Source: Cynocephalus volans (lineage: Eukaryota; Chordata; Mammalia; Dermoptera; Cynocephalidae). From it: a stretch of DNA of 64,000 nt. Positions 35,940 through 48,320 of this stretch are shown one piece after another (positions within the stretch are counted from its first letter, which is position 1; each line of letters begins with the position of its first letter). The stretch lies in the NCBI RefSeq assembly GCF_027409185.1, contig NC_084469.1:31796293-31860292 (forward strand), read 5' to 3'. The position numbers and the translations under genes are program-made. Below the pieces are notes generated by a model. The model ran no database searches, had not been told where the DNA came from, and saw only the letters and a program-made list of their open reading frames with translations.

Positions 35940-37437
35940 GATGGCTTGGGGTTTTTTTTGTTTGTTTTTTGTTTTGGTTTTGGTTGTTGTCACTTTTTAA
36001 AAATCTGTTCTTTTAAAAAAGTTTTAATTACTATTATTTTTTTACATTCTATGATGTTGTTGCAGAGCAGTTGGCAGGAAGGGGGCGAGGGGAAAGGGGG
36101 AGGAAATGTGATAGAAGGAGAAGGAAGGAGGAGGGGTGGGATTGAGGCCTGTGGCACCCCCCTCATTCCCACAGGGGAGACCAGGGGACTTCCAGTGGTG
36201 GTTTGTCATTGCTAGGCTGGGTGCTGATGTCAGGGGGATGTGGCAAAAGCCCACACCTCCCACCACCCCAGCTTGGGAACCTGGGGCCCTTCTTGCTGCA
36301 GCTTGGTGGTTGTTGCTGGGCTGGATGCATGTGTCGAAGTGGTGTGGCCAAGGCCCTCGGCCCCCTACAGCCCTGGCTCAGGAGACTTGGGGTGCTTCCT
36401 GCAGTGGCTTGGCAGTCATTGCTGGGGTGGTTGTATGTGTCAGGGGTGTGTGGCTGAGGCCCCTGGCCCTTCCCCCTTTCTGATCGGTAGCCCAGGGGAC
36501 TTCCGGTCTTTCCAGGTGTTATAGGTGTTCTTTGGTGACATGAGAACTTTACTAGTCACTATCAAACTTTGTCTCTGGTTGTTTCTTTCAGTTTTGTGTT
36601 GGATTATTTGCTGTTCCCACCATTTAAACTCTGCACTGGAACTAATTTGCTGTCCTTTGCTTGCTTCTAAAATGTGGGAACTTCCTGTGGGGACTAGTAC
36701 TTGAGCTCTGTGGTTGAGCTAAATTGCTGCTTTGCTGCTGATTCCCTGAGAAAGGCTTTTTGTGCAGCTCAGGGTTTACTGGTTGACTTTATAGGTACTT
36801 CTGGGTCTAGTGAAATCCGGTGCACCTGGGTTGTGTAGAAACTCTGGTCTGGGCCTGAGTCTTTTCATCAAACTATACCCTTTGCAGTTCTGTACTCCCA
36901 AGCAGTCTCCTCTGAGTGGTTCTATGCTGATTGTGGGGTAGATCAGCTGACCTTGCTGTGCCCCAGTGTTCTCCTGGTGGGCCAGTCTCCCCCACTGCCC
37001 GTGCTCCAAACACTTCCCATGGGACGGGCCATGTGCAGGTCCCTTGTGATGACTCACTGGCCTCTGAGTGGCTCCTTTTTTTCAGTTGTTGCGGCTCCTC
37101 ACTCTTATGTGGGTCCATGGGAACCCTTTTCTCCCCTGCCGCCTCCAAGCAATGCCATCTGAAGGGCACAGCTGCAGCTTTTGCCAGCTCCTGCTCCATG
37201 TCCTCAGAAGCTCATCTGGAAGTGGTGGGGATTCGAAATGGTCAGAGCGGTTCTTTCTTTTTCTTACTGTGGCTTCTCCCTCCTTCCTGAACTCTGTAGG
37301 TCTCTCCTCCACTTCCCCTGAGCTCCAGCAGCCCCAGCTTGGCTGTTGTTGCTTTTTGATAGTTGTAAATTGGTTGATTTGTGGGAGAGAGAGACGCTGG
37401 GGACTGTCTATTCCGCCATCTTGACTGGAAGTCTGTC
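35940..37437 (-). mobile_element. L1 5' UTR-only retroelement-like unit
   Basis: On the minus strand it starts GACTTCCAGTCAAGATGGCG, GAATAGACAGTCCCCAG, the type of beginning used by mammalian L1 5' UTRs. It continues about 1.4 kb of GC-rich sequence and ends in an A-rich stretch at 35945-35990 without reaching ORF1. Imperfect units of about 110 bp occur at 36180-36480. The flanks share attgttttt (35931-35939, 37438-37446), a weak target duplication. ORFs here are not coding. Confidence 0.6.
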
Positions 37438-37629
37438 ATTGTTTTTTGGTATAGGAACTTTTCAGTATTTTTTTTTTTCAGTTGAAATCCTGCATAGAAC
37501 ATCAACATATAAAATATATGAAGGTGATATTTTATGAGTTTATTTTATAAAAGCTGAAATTTATAACGTGTAAGAACAATGAAGCTATTTAAAAAATACA
37601 AACTTTAAACGAACTTTGAGTTAGATATA

Positions 37630-37835
37630 ATAGTAGCTTTTATTAGCTCCCTATTATGTCTTAAGTGCTGTTGTAAGTGCTTTACACATACTAATTCATT
37701 AATTTCACTACTGTACTATAAGTTAGTGCTTTTATTATCTTCACTTAACCTATAAGAAAATTGAGGCACAAAGAGGCTAAATAATTGCCCAAGATGACTT
37801 AGCGAATAAGAGGTGGAACTGGGATTCTGGTTACA
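37630..37835 (-). mobile_element. MIR SINE
   Basis: Antisense MIR: AAGTGCTTTACACATACTAATTC, then AAAATTGAGGCACAAAGAGGC and AATTGCCCAAGATGAC. Confidence 0.85.
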
Positions 37836-37933
37836 GTTGTGTATCAACTTTACTATCTATTATTTTTCCTTATTTAAAAATTTTAGTTGCATAATGAGAA
37901 AATTCTACAGAGAAGTAGCAGCAAATGATAATA

Positions 37934-38271
37934 CAATCGTCCCTTGGTATCTGTGGGGGATTGGTTCGAGGACTTCTGTAAGGATACCAAAATCTGAGGA
38001 TGCTCAAGTCCCTTATATGAAATGGTGTAGTATTTGTGTGTAGCGTATGCACATCCTCCTGTGTACTTTAAATCATCTCTTAATTACTTATAATACCTAA
38101 TACAATGCCTACGCATCACTTCATTTATGTGGGTTCAACATAGTGCTCATTGTGCAGCAAATTCAAGTTTTGCTTTTTTGGAACTTTGTGGATTTTTTAA
38201 AAAAATATATTTTTGATCTATAGTTAGTTGAATCCACAGATGTGGAACCTACATATATGAAGGGCTGACTG
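37934..38271 (+). mobile_element. MER2-like (Tigger/pogo) DNA transposon, complete
   Basis: TA-flanked element with ends CAATCGTCCCTTGGTATC and GAAGGGCTGACTG. Internal blocks TGTGGGGGATTGGTTCGAGG, ATGCTCAAGTCCCTTATATG and CATCCTCCTGTGTACTTTAAATC match MER2. About 338 bp, close to the family length. Confidence 0.88.
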
Positions 38272-38699
38272 TAGTTTATTATCCAGACTTGCAAACTCAA
38301 TGCATTCTTCAGCCAAAATGGATTCTAATGCTTGTAAGAGAATTTAGTGGGAAATGTTTGATTTCAAAGTAGGCATACTCACAATATCCAAAAACATCCC
38401 CATTCCTTGTCATAATTATAAATGCCAGACAAATAACATCCCAAACTTAATAAGCACTAAAGCTAATATTAGTTCTCTTATGATTGTACAACTGACTATC
38501 GCATGTGACAGGAGAATGCATCCCAGCAGTTGCCCTGAGCCTTGCCTGGCATTGACTGAGGGTGGCACATATGTCCTCACTAGAAAAATTGTACGTATGG
38601 AAACACACAGGCCTGGGGTTTTGAAAAACTCTGCTGAACAAATCCTTTCTAATCTGCCAAAACTAATGCCATTTTGTGCCCTGCTCAACATGTTGACTT

Positions 38700-39100
38700 C
38701 TGTTTAACCTCATTTTTCTTCTTCACTGGCTAATTACACCTTAACCTGAAAGCAAGCCGTAAAAGGAAAATAGGTTTTAGGGAGCTGATAATCTATTACA
38801 GCAGGTGGCATCAGTGGTCTGAGTGTTAACATCACAAGATCCCTGCCTCGTGAATCACAAGACACCTAGTGAATGATGTTATCAACTTATTTTTCTTAAC
38901 ATGTTTCCCTAAAGTTATTTTTAGTAACAGGGGCTTTTGCTATATAAACATTATCTAACCTGCAGAAAGCGGGAGCTCTCATCTGCTGACATCTGATTCT
39001 TCATTGCATGCAAGTTTCCTATAGGTAAGTCACCCCCATTAATAAATATCTGTGTATATCTCTGAATGGACCTGCCTACTTTCTTCTTTGGTCTCAAAGT
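38700..39100 (+). mobile_element. Putative solo LTR
   Basis: TATA box in TTGCTATATAAACATT at about 38940, then GGAGCTCTCATCTGCTGAC and AATAAA in TTAATAAATATCTG at about 39040, the spacing of an LTR promoter and polyadenylation site. Ends not resolved. Confidence 0.5.
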
Positions 39101-39404
39101 GCCTTCTCAATTTGGACAGCACTATACTTTAACTCCCTCCTCACACACTAATCAAAGACATTTTTAGATGTAGTTGAAGAAATATAAAAATGGGACAAAG
39201 CTGGCTTTAGTCTGAGATCTGCAAAATGTTGGCTGGCTCCAAGGAGCTAAATAGACATGTAACATTTTAATAGATGAAACATTTGGTTGTACATATTTTT
39301 ATTAGTTTTAAAAATAGAGTTAAAGATAAAAGAAAAACTAACCATCTGTGAAGCCACTGAAACATCTGTGTGGGAATTCTGTGGGAACACAGTGCCTTCC
39401 TTCT

Positions 39405-39500
39405 CACTTTACAAATGAGGAAAGTGAGGTCCAGAGAGGAAGTGACTTGCTCAAGGCCATTTGTAGAACCAAGAGTAGAAGCTCCATCTCCACACTGCTG
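39405..39500 (-). mobile_element. MIR SINE fragment
   Basis: ACTTTACAAATGAGGAAAGTGAGG and AAGTGACTTGCTCAAGGCC: antisense MIR core. Confidence 0.8.
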
Positions 39501-39689
39501 ATGCCGGGCTCCTGCCACCCGTCCTCCCCTAGGTTATTCATGTCATGCTCTGCAAAGGGCCACGGTCAATCAAATGTGCTGCCATCTAAAACTCTCTTTC
39601 TGGGTATTTTGGTGCTAAAAAGTCATCCTATGAAACTAACTTCCATTAAAATTAACATAATTATTATGTGCAATTTTGGACTATAGGTA

Positions 39690-40100
39690 AAGTGAAACAA
39701 ATTAAGAAGAGAGATAGTATGATGAAAGACTAGAAATACTGTCCTACAAAGAAGGGTTGAATGACCTAGAAATATTTAGCCTGGAGATGAAAATTCTTAG
39801 AAGAGGCAGGGCAGGTGTCTTAAAATACCTAAAGGGTACTCACGTAGAGGAAAACACAGACTTACTCTATATGGCTCCAAATATAAGCTGGTACCCATGG
39901 ATAGAAGGTACAGGAAGGTCTTTCTGGCACAGAGAACCAAACACTCACCTGGGAGGTGGTGAGTTCCTCACCACTGGGTGTGTTCAAAACACTGGATAAG
40001 TACTTGGCAGGAATGCTATAGAGGAAATTTCAACATCACATTGAACCAGATAACCTTTCAAGTTCCTGGCAATTCCCAGAATCAGATTCTCTAAAACGAT
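39690..40100 (+). mobile_element. CR1/L3 LINE 3' end
   Basis: Sense L3 order: GGGTTGAATGACCTAGAAATATTTAGCCTGGAG, GTCTTAAAATACCTAAAGGG, GGAGGTGGTGAGTTCCTC, CACTGGGTGTGTTCAA and ATAACCTTTCAAGTTCC. One of the better preserved old LINE pieces here. Confidence 0.82.
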
Positions 40101-41639
40101 ATCTCAAAACTTCAAAAGTAAATATAAGTTTAAAAACTACTAAAATTGCTTTCTGAAGTTCTTTCATGCAAAAATGAAATAAAGATGAGTAGAAACTCTA
40201 GCACCATATTCACTAAATGCTTGAAAAAATTTAAGGAATAGAACTATAAACTATCAGAAATGTACATCAAAATAAGAGGAGTGTTAGGATGAAAGAACAA
40301 CGTGATACCATTGTTTACTGATTTTTTCACAAGCCCCAAATAGGTTTCCATGGGGAGCAATAAAAAAAATTATGCTGTCATTGCATGCTTTCAAAGATCT
40401 TGACATATTTTAATCTTTTGGCAATTGGAATTCATAAATACATAATCTTAAAAAACTCTCCATAATTAAATCACCTCTTGGTAGGAGAGCAAAAGTAAGC
40501 ATAAAAAGAATTTATTTCTCATGGGCCTTTCTAGCTACGGTATTTGACAGAAAGAAAGTAAACAGTGACTGGGTAACATAAGTCAAAAAGAGCTAGCACA
40601 TTGATTTCTTTTACTGAGTAGTTTGTTTCCTGATATTACACTAATTAAGGGAGGTTAGCTTTGTGGCTGGCCATTTATAGACACATGCTATGAGAACCGG
40701 GGGGAGTTCCCAATGCATAGCAGGCATTGGCAAAGTACTACTGGGGAAGTGCTAGACATGCTGATTTACTGTGACCACATGAAAGAAAGATGACTGAGAA
40801 CATCTCTTAGTCCTCACTGGTGGTGGAAATCTGTTATTTCAAAGGAGAAGCATATGCTTCACATCCTCTTTATCGTCTAAGGACCTCTTAAAGCACACAA
40901 CAATTATTGGGTAGGTTAGTGGAAGTTTAAAATTCCAGTGAATAGCTTTTAAGTTATTATATTTCTTAACTGCTGATTTTGGAATAGAGGACTAAGTCTC
41001 TGGTACAGACCCAGGACACTGGCGTCTTGAATAGTCAGCTTCACACAATGGCTATGATATTGAGACTTAATATAAAGAATACAGAGAATAAAAGGTTTCT
41101 TGTCAATGAACTCACTATTCCACAGTGAAACCTAAGATCGAAATCAATTCACATCTTACTGATGCTCTTATATAAAGGAAGATTTTTTTTTTTCCCTCAT
41201 CCAAGTGCAGTTCAGTGGCAAAGCTGACACAGATCCCAAGACCACTGGCGATGCTACCAGAAGAGGGGCAAGGGTCATGGTGGCTACTGTATGAAAGTTA
41301 AACAGGAAGTTAAGAATACCAGATGTCTTGGTAGCATTTTTGCATCTATAAAACACTCTCCTATGCCTATCGTAAGGTGAGCATGACAGATACTATAATG
41401 GATAAGAAAATGGAGGCTGTAAGTGGTGGCATGCAGGCTGGAAGCCAGTCTTCAGGCCCCTAGCTACGTGTGTTGTCCACTACATCATGCTGCCTCTGCT
41501 CAGTTCCTTCAGAATTCTTTTGGTTTCAAAATGACAATTCAGCTCTGCCTCTACTCTTTCCACACCTCTGCTCTTCTCTTGGCTGACCTATTTGTGTCAT
41601 CCATATACTTAAATAATTTACTATTAAAAGTGTTTTTGC
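40101..41639. other. Intergenic, no gene
   Basis: AT-rich sequence with only short ORFs; nothing nameable was recognised. Confidence 0.55.
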
Positions 41640-42052
41640 ATTTTCAAATTGTATTTTTTTTATGAGAGAATATATTGCCTAACTCTCAAAAGGTAGAAAA
41701 GTATTCAGTGAAGTCTCCTATCTCCTCCTGACTCCCAGCCGTCTAGACCTCTTCCCAAGAAAACCAGTGTTACCAGTTTCTTATGTGTCTTTCTAGAGAA
41801 ATTCTACAGGTACACAAACAATTACATTTTATCTTTTTCTGTCATAACAATAGTAGAATACTGTATATATATAGTCCTTTGAATCTTACTTTTTTTCATT
41901 TAATATATATATCTTGTTGATCATTCCCTATCAAAGATGTAAAAAATTCCTAATTATATATTTTATAGCAGGAAAATATTCCATTCTATTTAATCAGTCT
42001 CCTCTTGGTGGACATTTAGGTTATTTTTATTTTTTTCCTACTAAAAATAATT
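41640..42052 (-). mobile_element. Old L1 3' end (L1ME-like)
   Basis: Antisense 3' L1 blocks: AAAAGGTAGAAAAGTATTCAGTG, AATATTCCATTCTATTTAATC and GTGGACATTTAGGTTATTTTT. Interrupted at 42053 by the plus-strand L1. Confidence 0.7.
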
Positions 42053-43097
42053 TTGAAGAGAGCAACACGCAGGGTCCTAGGCAGGGGCCAAGGGCAGCAC
42101 AAGCAGACAAGCAGCAGAGTATGCCCCAGCCCTAACGCAGGAGCTGAGGGCAGCCCTTCCCCCACCCAGAAGCAGGCAAGAAAACATGCCAAAAACAGTA
42201 CTTCCACATGGGTGGCTCACCACAGCCACGGCTGCCACAAAAGTGGCTCAATGCCACAGTAGTAGCCACAGCCACCATGCAGGTGGCCCACCAGACACAC
42301 TTGACTGCATTGACACAAGTAGAGTTACCAGTGGAGACCAGAAAAAGAGGACATCTCTCTCCTCAAAGCATGCTCCTGAGTAAAAGAAGAAGCAACTGGT
42401 CTACCAAATGACCAGACATCAACAGAGATACTAGAAATGCAAAAACCCAAGAAAATATAACACCACCAAAATAATACAGTAATTCTCAAATACCAGATCC
42501 TATAGAGCAGGAAACCCTTGACAGAAAAGGAATTCCAAGCAACAATCTTAAGGAAATTCACTGAGATATGAGAAGACTTGGTTAGACAACATAATGAAAT
42601 GAGGAAAAGAAAATCCAGGATATGAAGAAGGAAATTTACAGAGCAATACCTTAAAAAAGGGTGTAGCAGAACTCATGGAACTGAGAGTCACTCAACAAAA
42701 TAAAAAACAGAACTGATAGCTTAAGCAGCAGACTAGAACAAGCAGAAGAAAGAATGTGTGATCTTGAATATAGTCTTTTCAAAATAACTCAGGTGAACAA
42801 AAAAAAAAAAAAAGGAAAAAAGAATTTTAAAAATGAAGAAAATCTAAGAGAGCTAGCAGACAACCTTAAGTGCACATTCATATCATTTGAATCATGGGTG
42901 TTCCAGAAGGGGAGGAGAAAGGAAAAGGCATGGAAAACCTACTGAAGAAATAATAATGGAAAACTTCCCAAGTATAAGGAGAGACACGAGCCTTCAAATC
43001 CAGGAGGCTCAAAGGTCACCAAACAGATTCAACCCAAAAAGATCCTCTCCAAGACCCATTATAGTCAAAATGGCAAAGCTCAAAGACAGAGAATCTT

Positions 43098-45628
43098 TTT
43101 TTTTTTTTTTGCCCAAGTTTTATGCTTTATTAAAATAAGTAACAACATTCCATCAGAAAAAAAAAAAATTAAGTCTTAGCTCTGGCTTTTAAAAGATACT
43201 CCAAAGGCAGTCGATTCTGAAGGCTCTTTTTACATGCCCTCATTAGATATCTTCTCTCTAACTCTTGCCTATGCCATCGTGTGGCTCTTCTCTCTCTCTC
43301 TTTCTCTTTCCCAAACTGTCTTCTTACATCCATACTGTTCTCTACATCACCTCTCCCTTTTACCCACCTTTCCATAAAAATGCTTCTAATTTCTTTATTT
43401 TATTTTAATTTTTTTATTATACATACCTGTGGGGTACAACTTTGATTTTTAATAATTATGTAGAATGTGTGGTGGTTAGATCAGGATAGTTAGCTTATTC
43501 ACCATTACAATATGCAATCGTTCTTTGTGTCCATTGACCAATTCCTCATTAGCCCTCCTCTCTCCCTCTCCCTTCCCCTCCCCTTTTCCACCTCTAATTT
43601 TCTAAAAGATTAATGTATTACTCTGATTGTTGGTTCTTTCTTTCTTTGTCTCTGTCTCTCTTTATTGTTCATTTGTTTATTTATGGATTCAGCTCCCAGT
43701 TATGAGTGAGAACATGTGGTATTTCTCTTTCTGTACCTGGGTTGTTTCACTTACGATAACTTTCTCCAGGCTCATGCATGTTGCTGCCAATGGTAAAATT
43801 TCATTCTTTCTTATGGCTAAGTAGTATTCCATTGTGTATATGTACCACAATTTCCTTATCCAGTTATCCATGGATGGACATTTAGGTTGGTTCCATCACC
43901 TAGCTATTGTAAATAGAGCTGCAATAAACATGGGAATGCAGGTATCCCTCCAACCTGATGGTTTCCAATCCTCTGGATATATCCCCAGGAGTCGGATTGC
44001 TGGATCATATGGAAGTTCCATCTGTATTTGTTTAAGGAACCTTCAAACTGTTCTCCATAATGGCTGTACTAATTTACAGTCCCACCAACAGTGCAGGAGG
44101 ATTCCTCTCTCTCCACCTCCTTGCCAGTATTTGTTATTCTCTGTCTTTTTTATAAGAGTCAGTCTGATTGGGATGAGGTGATAACTCAGATTGGTTCTGA
44201 TTTGCATTTCCCTGATGATTAGTGATGTTGAGTATTTTTTCATATACCTGTTGGCCATTGGTATGTCTTCCTTTGAGAAATGTCTATTCAGCTCCTCTGC
44301 CCATTTTTAAATTGGATTATTTGGTTTTTTTGCTGTAAGGCTGTCTGAGTTCTTTGTATATTCTGGATATTAATCCCTTGTCAGATGCATTTTTTTGCAA
44401 ATATTTTCTCCCATTCTGTAGGGTGTCTTCTCACTCCATTGATTGTTTCCTTTGCTGTGCAGAAACTTTTTAGTTTGATACAATCCCATTTATTTTTTCT
44501 TTTGTTGCCTGTGCTTTTGAGGTGTTATTAATAAAGTCATTGCCCAGTCCTAAATCATGAAGGGTTTCTCCTGTGTTTTCTTCTAGGAGTTTTAAAGTTT
44601 CAGGCCTTATATTTAGGTCTGTAATCCATTTTGAGTTGATTTTGGTATATGGTGAAAGGTACGGATCAAGATTCATTCTTCTACAAATAGATATCCAGTT
44701 TTCCCAGCACCACTTATTGAAGAAGCAGACTTTTCCCCAATGTATGTTCTTGGTGCCTTTGTCAAAGATCCATTGGCTGTACGTATGTGGGTTGATTTCT
44801 GAGTTCTCTATTATTTTCCATTGGTCCACGTGTCTGTTTTTATGCCAGTACCATGCTGTTTTTGTTACTACAGATTTGTAATATAGTTTGAAGTCAGGAA
44901 GTGTAATACCTACAGCTTTACTTTTTTTGCTCAGGATTGCTTTGGCTATTTAGGGTCTTTTGTTGTTCCCTATGAATGTTATTGCTTTATTTCTTTTTCT
45001 GAGAAGGTTGTCATTGGTATTTTGATGGGACTTGCACTGAATCTGTAGATAGCTTTGTGTAGTATGGACATTCTTACTACATTGATTCTTCCAATCCATG
45101 AACAAGGAATGTCATTCCATCTTTCAGTGTCTTCTTTAATTTCTTTCAGAAGTGATTTCTTAAAGTTTTCCACCTTGTTTCTGTTTTCCTTTAAAAGTTT
45201 TAAAGCTATCTCTATCCTTGTGGACTATTTGGCACAATGTATTGAGAACTTTGGCTATAGTACAGGTATTCCTGGATCTGGGTCCTGAAATTGTTTATAA
45301 TTGGCTGTGATTTGTTGGGCAGTATTTTCCCTCTCTGTGCCTTAGTTTCCTTGTTTGTAAAATGAATAAAAAGTATGCTGTCATAAAAGATAAATAAGGG
45401 ATTGTATGTGAACATACCTAGGACCTAGTTCAAAAAGGCTTTTCTTCCTTCTTTACTCCTTCCTTCCAAAGTTCTGATGGAACTTTAATGTTTACATAGA
45501 ATATCATGGTAGAAAATCTCATAAAACATTGACCATGTTTAATTCAGTTCATTCAATATTCTTTTCTGTTCACATGATTCTGCGACAGCTGCATCTGGCA
45601 TGGACTTCAGGCTGCTCCTACTCATGGC
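43098..45628 (-). mobile_element. Composite minus-strand insertion: foreign 5' segment + truncated L1 ORF2/3' UTR + foreign 3' segment with poly(A)
   Basis: Bounded by a perfect 17 bp duplication, caaagacagagaatctt (43081-43097, 45629-45645). Read on the minus strand: about 420 bp non-L1 sequence with a MIR core (45200-45628), L1 ORF2 from about its last third ([18 protein letters not shown], then [19 protein letters not shown]) and 3' UTR ending near 43400, then about 285 bp of non-L1 sequence with AATAAA (complement 43126-43131) 15 nt before a poly(A) tail (43098-43110). L1 coding frames are broken, and the C-terminal Cys motif has lost two Cys (WQGGGERG). Confidence 0.85.
43169..43375 (-). 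other. Unidentified 68-codon ORF in the 3' foreign segment
   Basis: Starts MERWVKGRGDVENSMDVRR and ends LPLEYLLKARAKT, very basic with an RERRATRWHRQELERR stretch. It ends 40-odd nt before the A-run and upstream of the segment's own poly(A) signal, so it sits where the end of a coding region would in a transcript. I do not recognise the protein; chance is possible because the DNA is purine-rich. Confidence 0.35.
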
Positions 45629-46065
45629 CAAAGACAGAGAATCTTAAAAGAAGCAAGAGAAAAGTGTCAAGTCACCAATAAGGCTAACAGACTATCAGAC
45701 TAACAGCAGACTTCTCAACAGAAACTCTACAAACCAGAAGAAAATGGAATGATATTCAAAATACTAAAAGAAAAAGACTGCCAGCCAAGAATAATATACC
45801 CAGCAAGGCTATCCTTCAGAAATGAGGGAAAAATAGAGTATTTCTGAAACAAAAACTGCAGGAGTTCACCACCATATGACCAGCCCTACAAGAAATCCTC
45901 AAATAAATCCTGTGTCTGGAATCTGAAAAAAAATAATTACTACCATGAATACACAAGAAAGAACAAAACCTACTGGTAGAACAGAAATGCAAACAAGACA
46001 GAGAAAGAAACAATCTTACCACCACAAAAAACCATAATGACAATGTAATAATGCCATTGCTTTAT

Positions 46066-46420
46066 TCCGGATTACAGTAATTTTGGCCTTCTCTCTCTTT
46101 TTTTTTTGGTAAGTTTAGATAAAGGTTTGCACATTTTGTTGATCTTTTTAAAGAATCAGTTTTTGGTTTTGTTGATTTTCTCTATTGTTCTTTCCCTATT
46201 TCATATATTTCTGCTGTTATTTCATATATTCCTTTGTTATTTCCTGCTTATATTTGCTTTTGGTTTGGTTTGCTCTTCTTTTTCTGTTTTCTTAAGGTAG
46301 AAGTTTACATTAATGATAGGAGATTTTTCTTATTTTTAATATAAGTATTTACAAGTATAAATTTTCCTATAAGCACTGCATGAGCCCTGCATCCTACACA
46401 TTTTGATATGTTAAAAAATC
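46066..46420 (-). mobile_element. Old L1 ORF2 fragment
   Basis: GTTGATCTTTTTAAAGAATC, TTGTTGATTTTCTCTATTG and TTAAGGTAGAAGTTTACATTAATG are the antisense of the conserved L1 ORF2 linker between endonuclease and RT. Confidence 0.7.
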
Positions 46421-47095
46421 TTTATTATAAAAATCATAAAGAAGAATATAGAATTCACACACACAAATATCAATGAAATTTTGTTATATATCCCTTTAGA
46501 TTCTTAAGTGTTTGTGTGTGTGTATGTGCATGAGTGGATTTGGAACCTCTTTTTCTACTTAACAATCAATATGATTACCTTTTCCTGTCAATTATACATG
46601 CTATTTTTCAAAGCTACCTAATATCCAACAGAAAAGAAATTGTAAACAAATTTAAACCTAACAGTATGGGTATTATTCTTTTTAATATCTGTCAATCTTA
46701 TAGGAGAAAATTGTATCTCATTATTTAATTGCTTTTCCTGGATAACTAGTGAATCTGAACATTCAGAAAATGTATTGTCATCATGTATTTATTCTTTTGT
46801 AAATTGCCTGTTCATTTCCTATGTACTTTTAAAATTTTCTATTGTGTAGCTCCTTCCTTATAAATCAAATCTGATTTGTAAGGGTTATTTAAATATCAAT
46901 AATATATTTTTAGTATATATGTTGGCAACAGTTCTTAGTTTGTGGTTTACATTTTAAATTTTGTCTATGTGCTTTATAATAGGTGGCAGGTAGTAATTTC
47001 ATGTATTCAGCTTTATCAGTTATCCCTCATTTTTAATGATTTATCAGTTATCTCTCAGTTATGATCTCTCATTTTCAGTATCTTGCTTAGAAAGT
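46421..47095. other. Intergenic AT-rich stretch, no gene
   Basis: Probably further diverged L1 3' debris, but no block distinctive enough to name. Confidence 0.45.
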
Positions 47096-47520
47096 CCTTC
47101 ATGACTTGAATGTTTGCCTGTATTTCTTTTTTGACAGTTTCATTGAGGTCTAATTATTATACAATTAACTGCACATATTTAAAGTGCATAATTTCATAGA
47201 TTTAACATATGTATATACTCCTAAGACCATTACCTCAACCAAGAAAATAAATATATTCGTCATCCTCCTAAATTTCTCTATGTTCCTTGTAATCCCTACT
47301 TCTTTTCTTCTTTGCCCTTCTCACATTCCCTACCCACTGTCCCTAGCAACCATTTATCTGCTTTCTGTCACTATAGATTCTAGAATCTTGTATAAATGGA
47401 ACCAGTTTATAGTTTCTTTGTCCGTCCTCTTTCACTGAGTGTAATCATTTTGAGAGGCATCCATGTTGTTGGGTGTATCAACAGCTCATTTTTTGTTTAT
47501 ATCTTAGTAGATGGACATTT
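47096..47520 (-). mobile_element. Old L1 3' UTR (L1M-like)
   Basis: Antisense blocks: ACAGTTTCATTGAGGTCTAATT, CCCTAGCAACCATTTATCTGC, TTTCACTGAGTGTAATCATTTTG and CATCCATGTTGTTGGGTGTATC. Confidence 0.75.
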
Positions 47521-48125
47521 GCAGAGCATAACCTGAAAACACAGTGTCCAGGGGATGAAGGGTAAAATAGTGTTAGGGATGTGGTGATAAATTCACTAAA
47601 TAAAAAACTGCTGACTTGTGCAGTTAGCAAACTGAAATAAGTGTTACAGTGAACTATATGCGTGCAGGCGATTGGTCTGACTCAAACTTACTCACCTTTT
47701 CATTTTCAAGATTTTTGGGGGAAAGTATACAATAAAAATATCATCTTAAAAAAAACCAGTTCAGAATATTACAAATAAAGCAGCTATGAACCTTGCACAC
47801 ACACACACAAATAAATAATTTTGCAATGAATAACCTTTTACCTGCATCATTTTGCACATGTGCAGATATATCTATAGGATAAATCTCTAAATGTGGAATT
47901 GAATTGCTACATCAAATAGCATGTAATTTGTAATTTTGATACATATAATAGTTATTATTACTACTAATAACAAGCTATTTATGGAGTGCTCACTGTGGAA
48001 GTTTCATGCCAATTAATTTCGGGTAAATGCAAAGATAAGTAAGACTTTTAAGTCTTCTCTCCAGGAAAAGATAAGACGTAAAAATAACAAATTTACTATG
48101 TAGATTATGTCATTTGAGTCAGAGT
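47521..48125. other. Intergenic, L1 debris (minus) near 47740-47950
   Basis: AAAGCAGCTATGAACCTTGC and GATAAATCTCTAAATGTGGAATTGAATTGC resemble antisense L1 3' sequence; a short (CA)n lies at about 47795-47810. No gene. Confidence 0.5.
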
Positions 48126-48134
48126 AAAAAAAGA

Positions 48135-48320
48135 GCTGGATTATAAACTCTACAGAAGGCAGGGACTATGTTATCCTCACTGTCTAGCACAGGTCATGGT
48201 ACTTAATAGTGTTCAATAAAAGTTTGAACAAATGAATGAATGAGTGACTACAGAGAAGGCATTCGGAGAGTGGTCAATAAATCTTTGTTGAGTGAATCAA
48301 TGAATGAGTTCAGAGAATGA
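48135..48320 (+). mobile_element. L2 LINE 3' end
   Basis: AACTCTACAGAAGGCAGGGAC, TATCCTCACTGTCTAGCACAGG and the terminal AACAAATGAATGAATGAGTG; a second diverged terminus (TTTGTTGAGTGAATC) follows. Confidence 0.8.

Larger units (their letters stand above)
42053..46065 (+). mobile_element. Plus-strand L1 fragment (5' UTR end, ORF1, inter-ORF region), split by an insertion
   Basis: Reads from L1 5' UTR-like sequence through a degenerate ORF1 (conserved LQIQEAQRSPNRFNPKRSSP and VKMAKLKDRES before the break, CQPRIIYPARLSF-type end after it at about 45780-45835) into the inter-ORF spacer, stopping before ORF2. The element is interrupted at 43098-45628 by a separate insertion whose target duplication is ORF1 sequence. 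ORF1 carries several stops and is dead. Confidence 0.8.

Noticed and set aside
36136-37290. Several 90-119 codon ORFs
   Set aside because: They fall in the minus-strand L1 5' UTR-like element with tandem units, and are low-complexity Trp/Gly/Pro-rich translations.
43689-45415. Minus-strand ORFs as genes
   Set aside because: L1 ORF2 fragments in different frames within the composite insertion.
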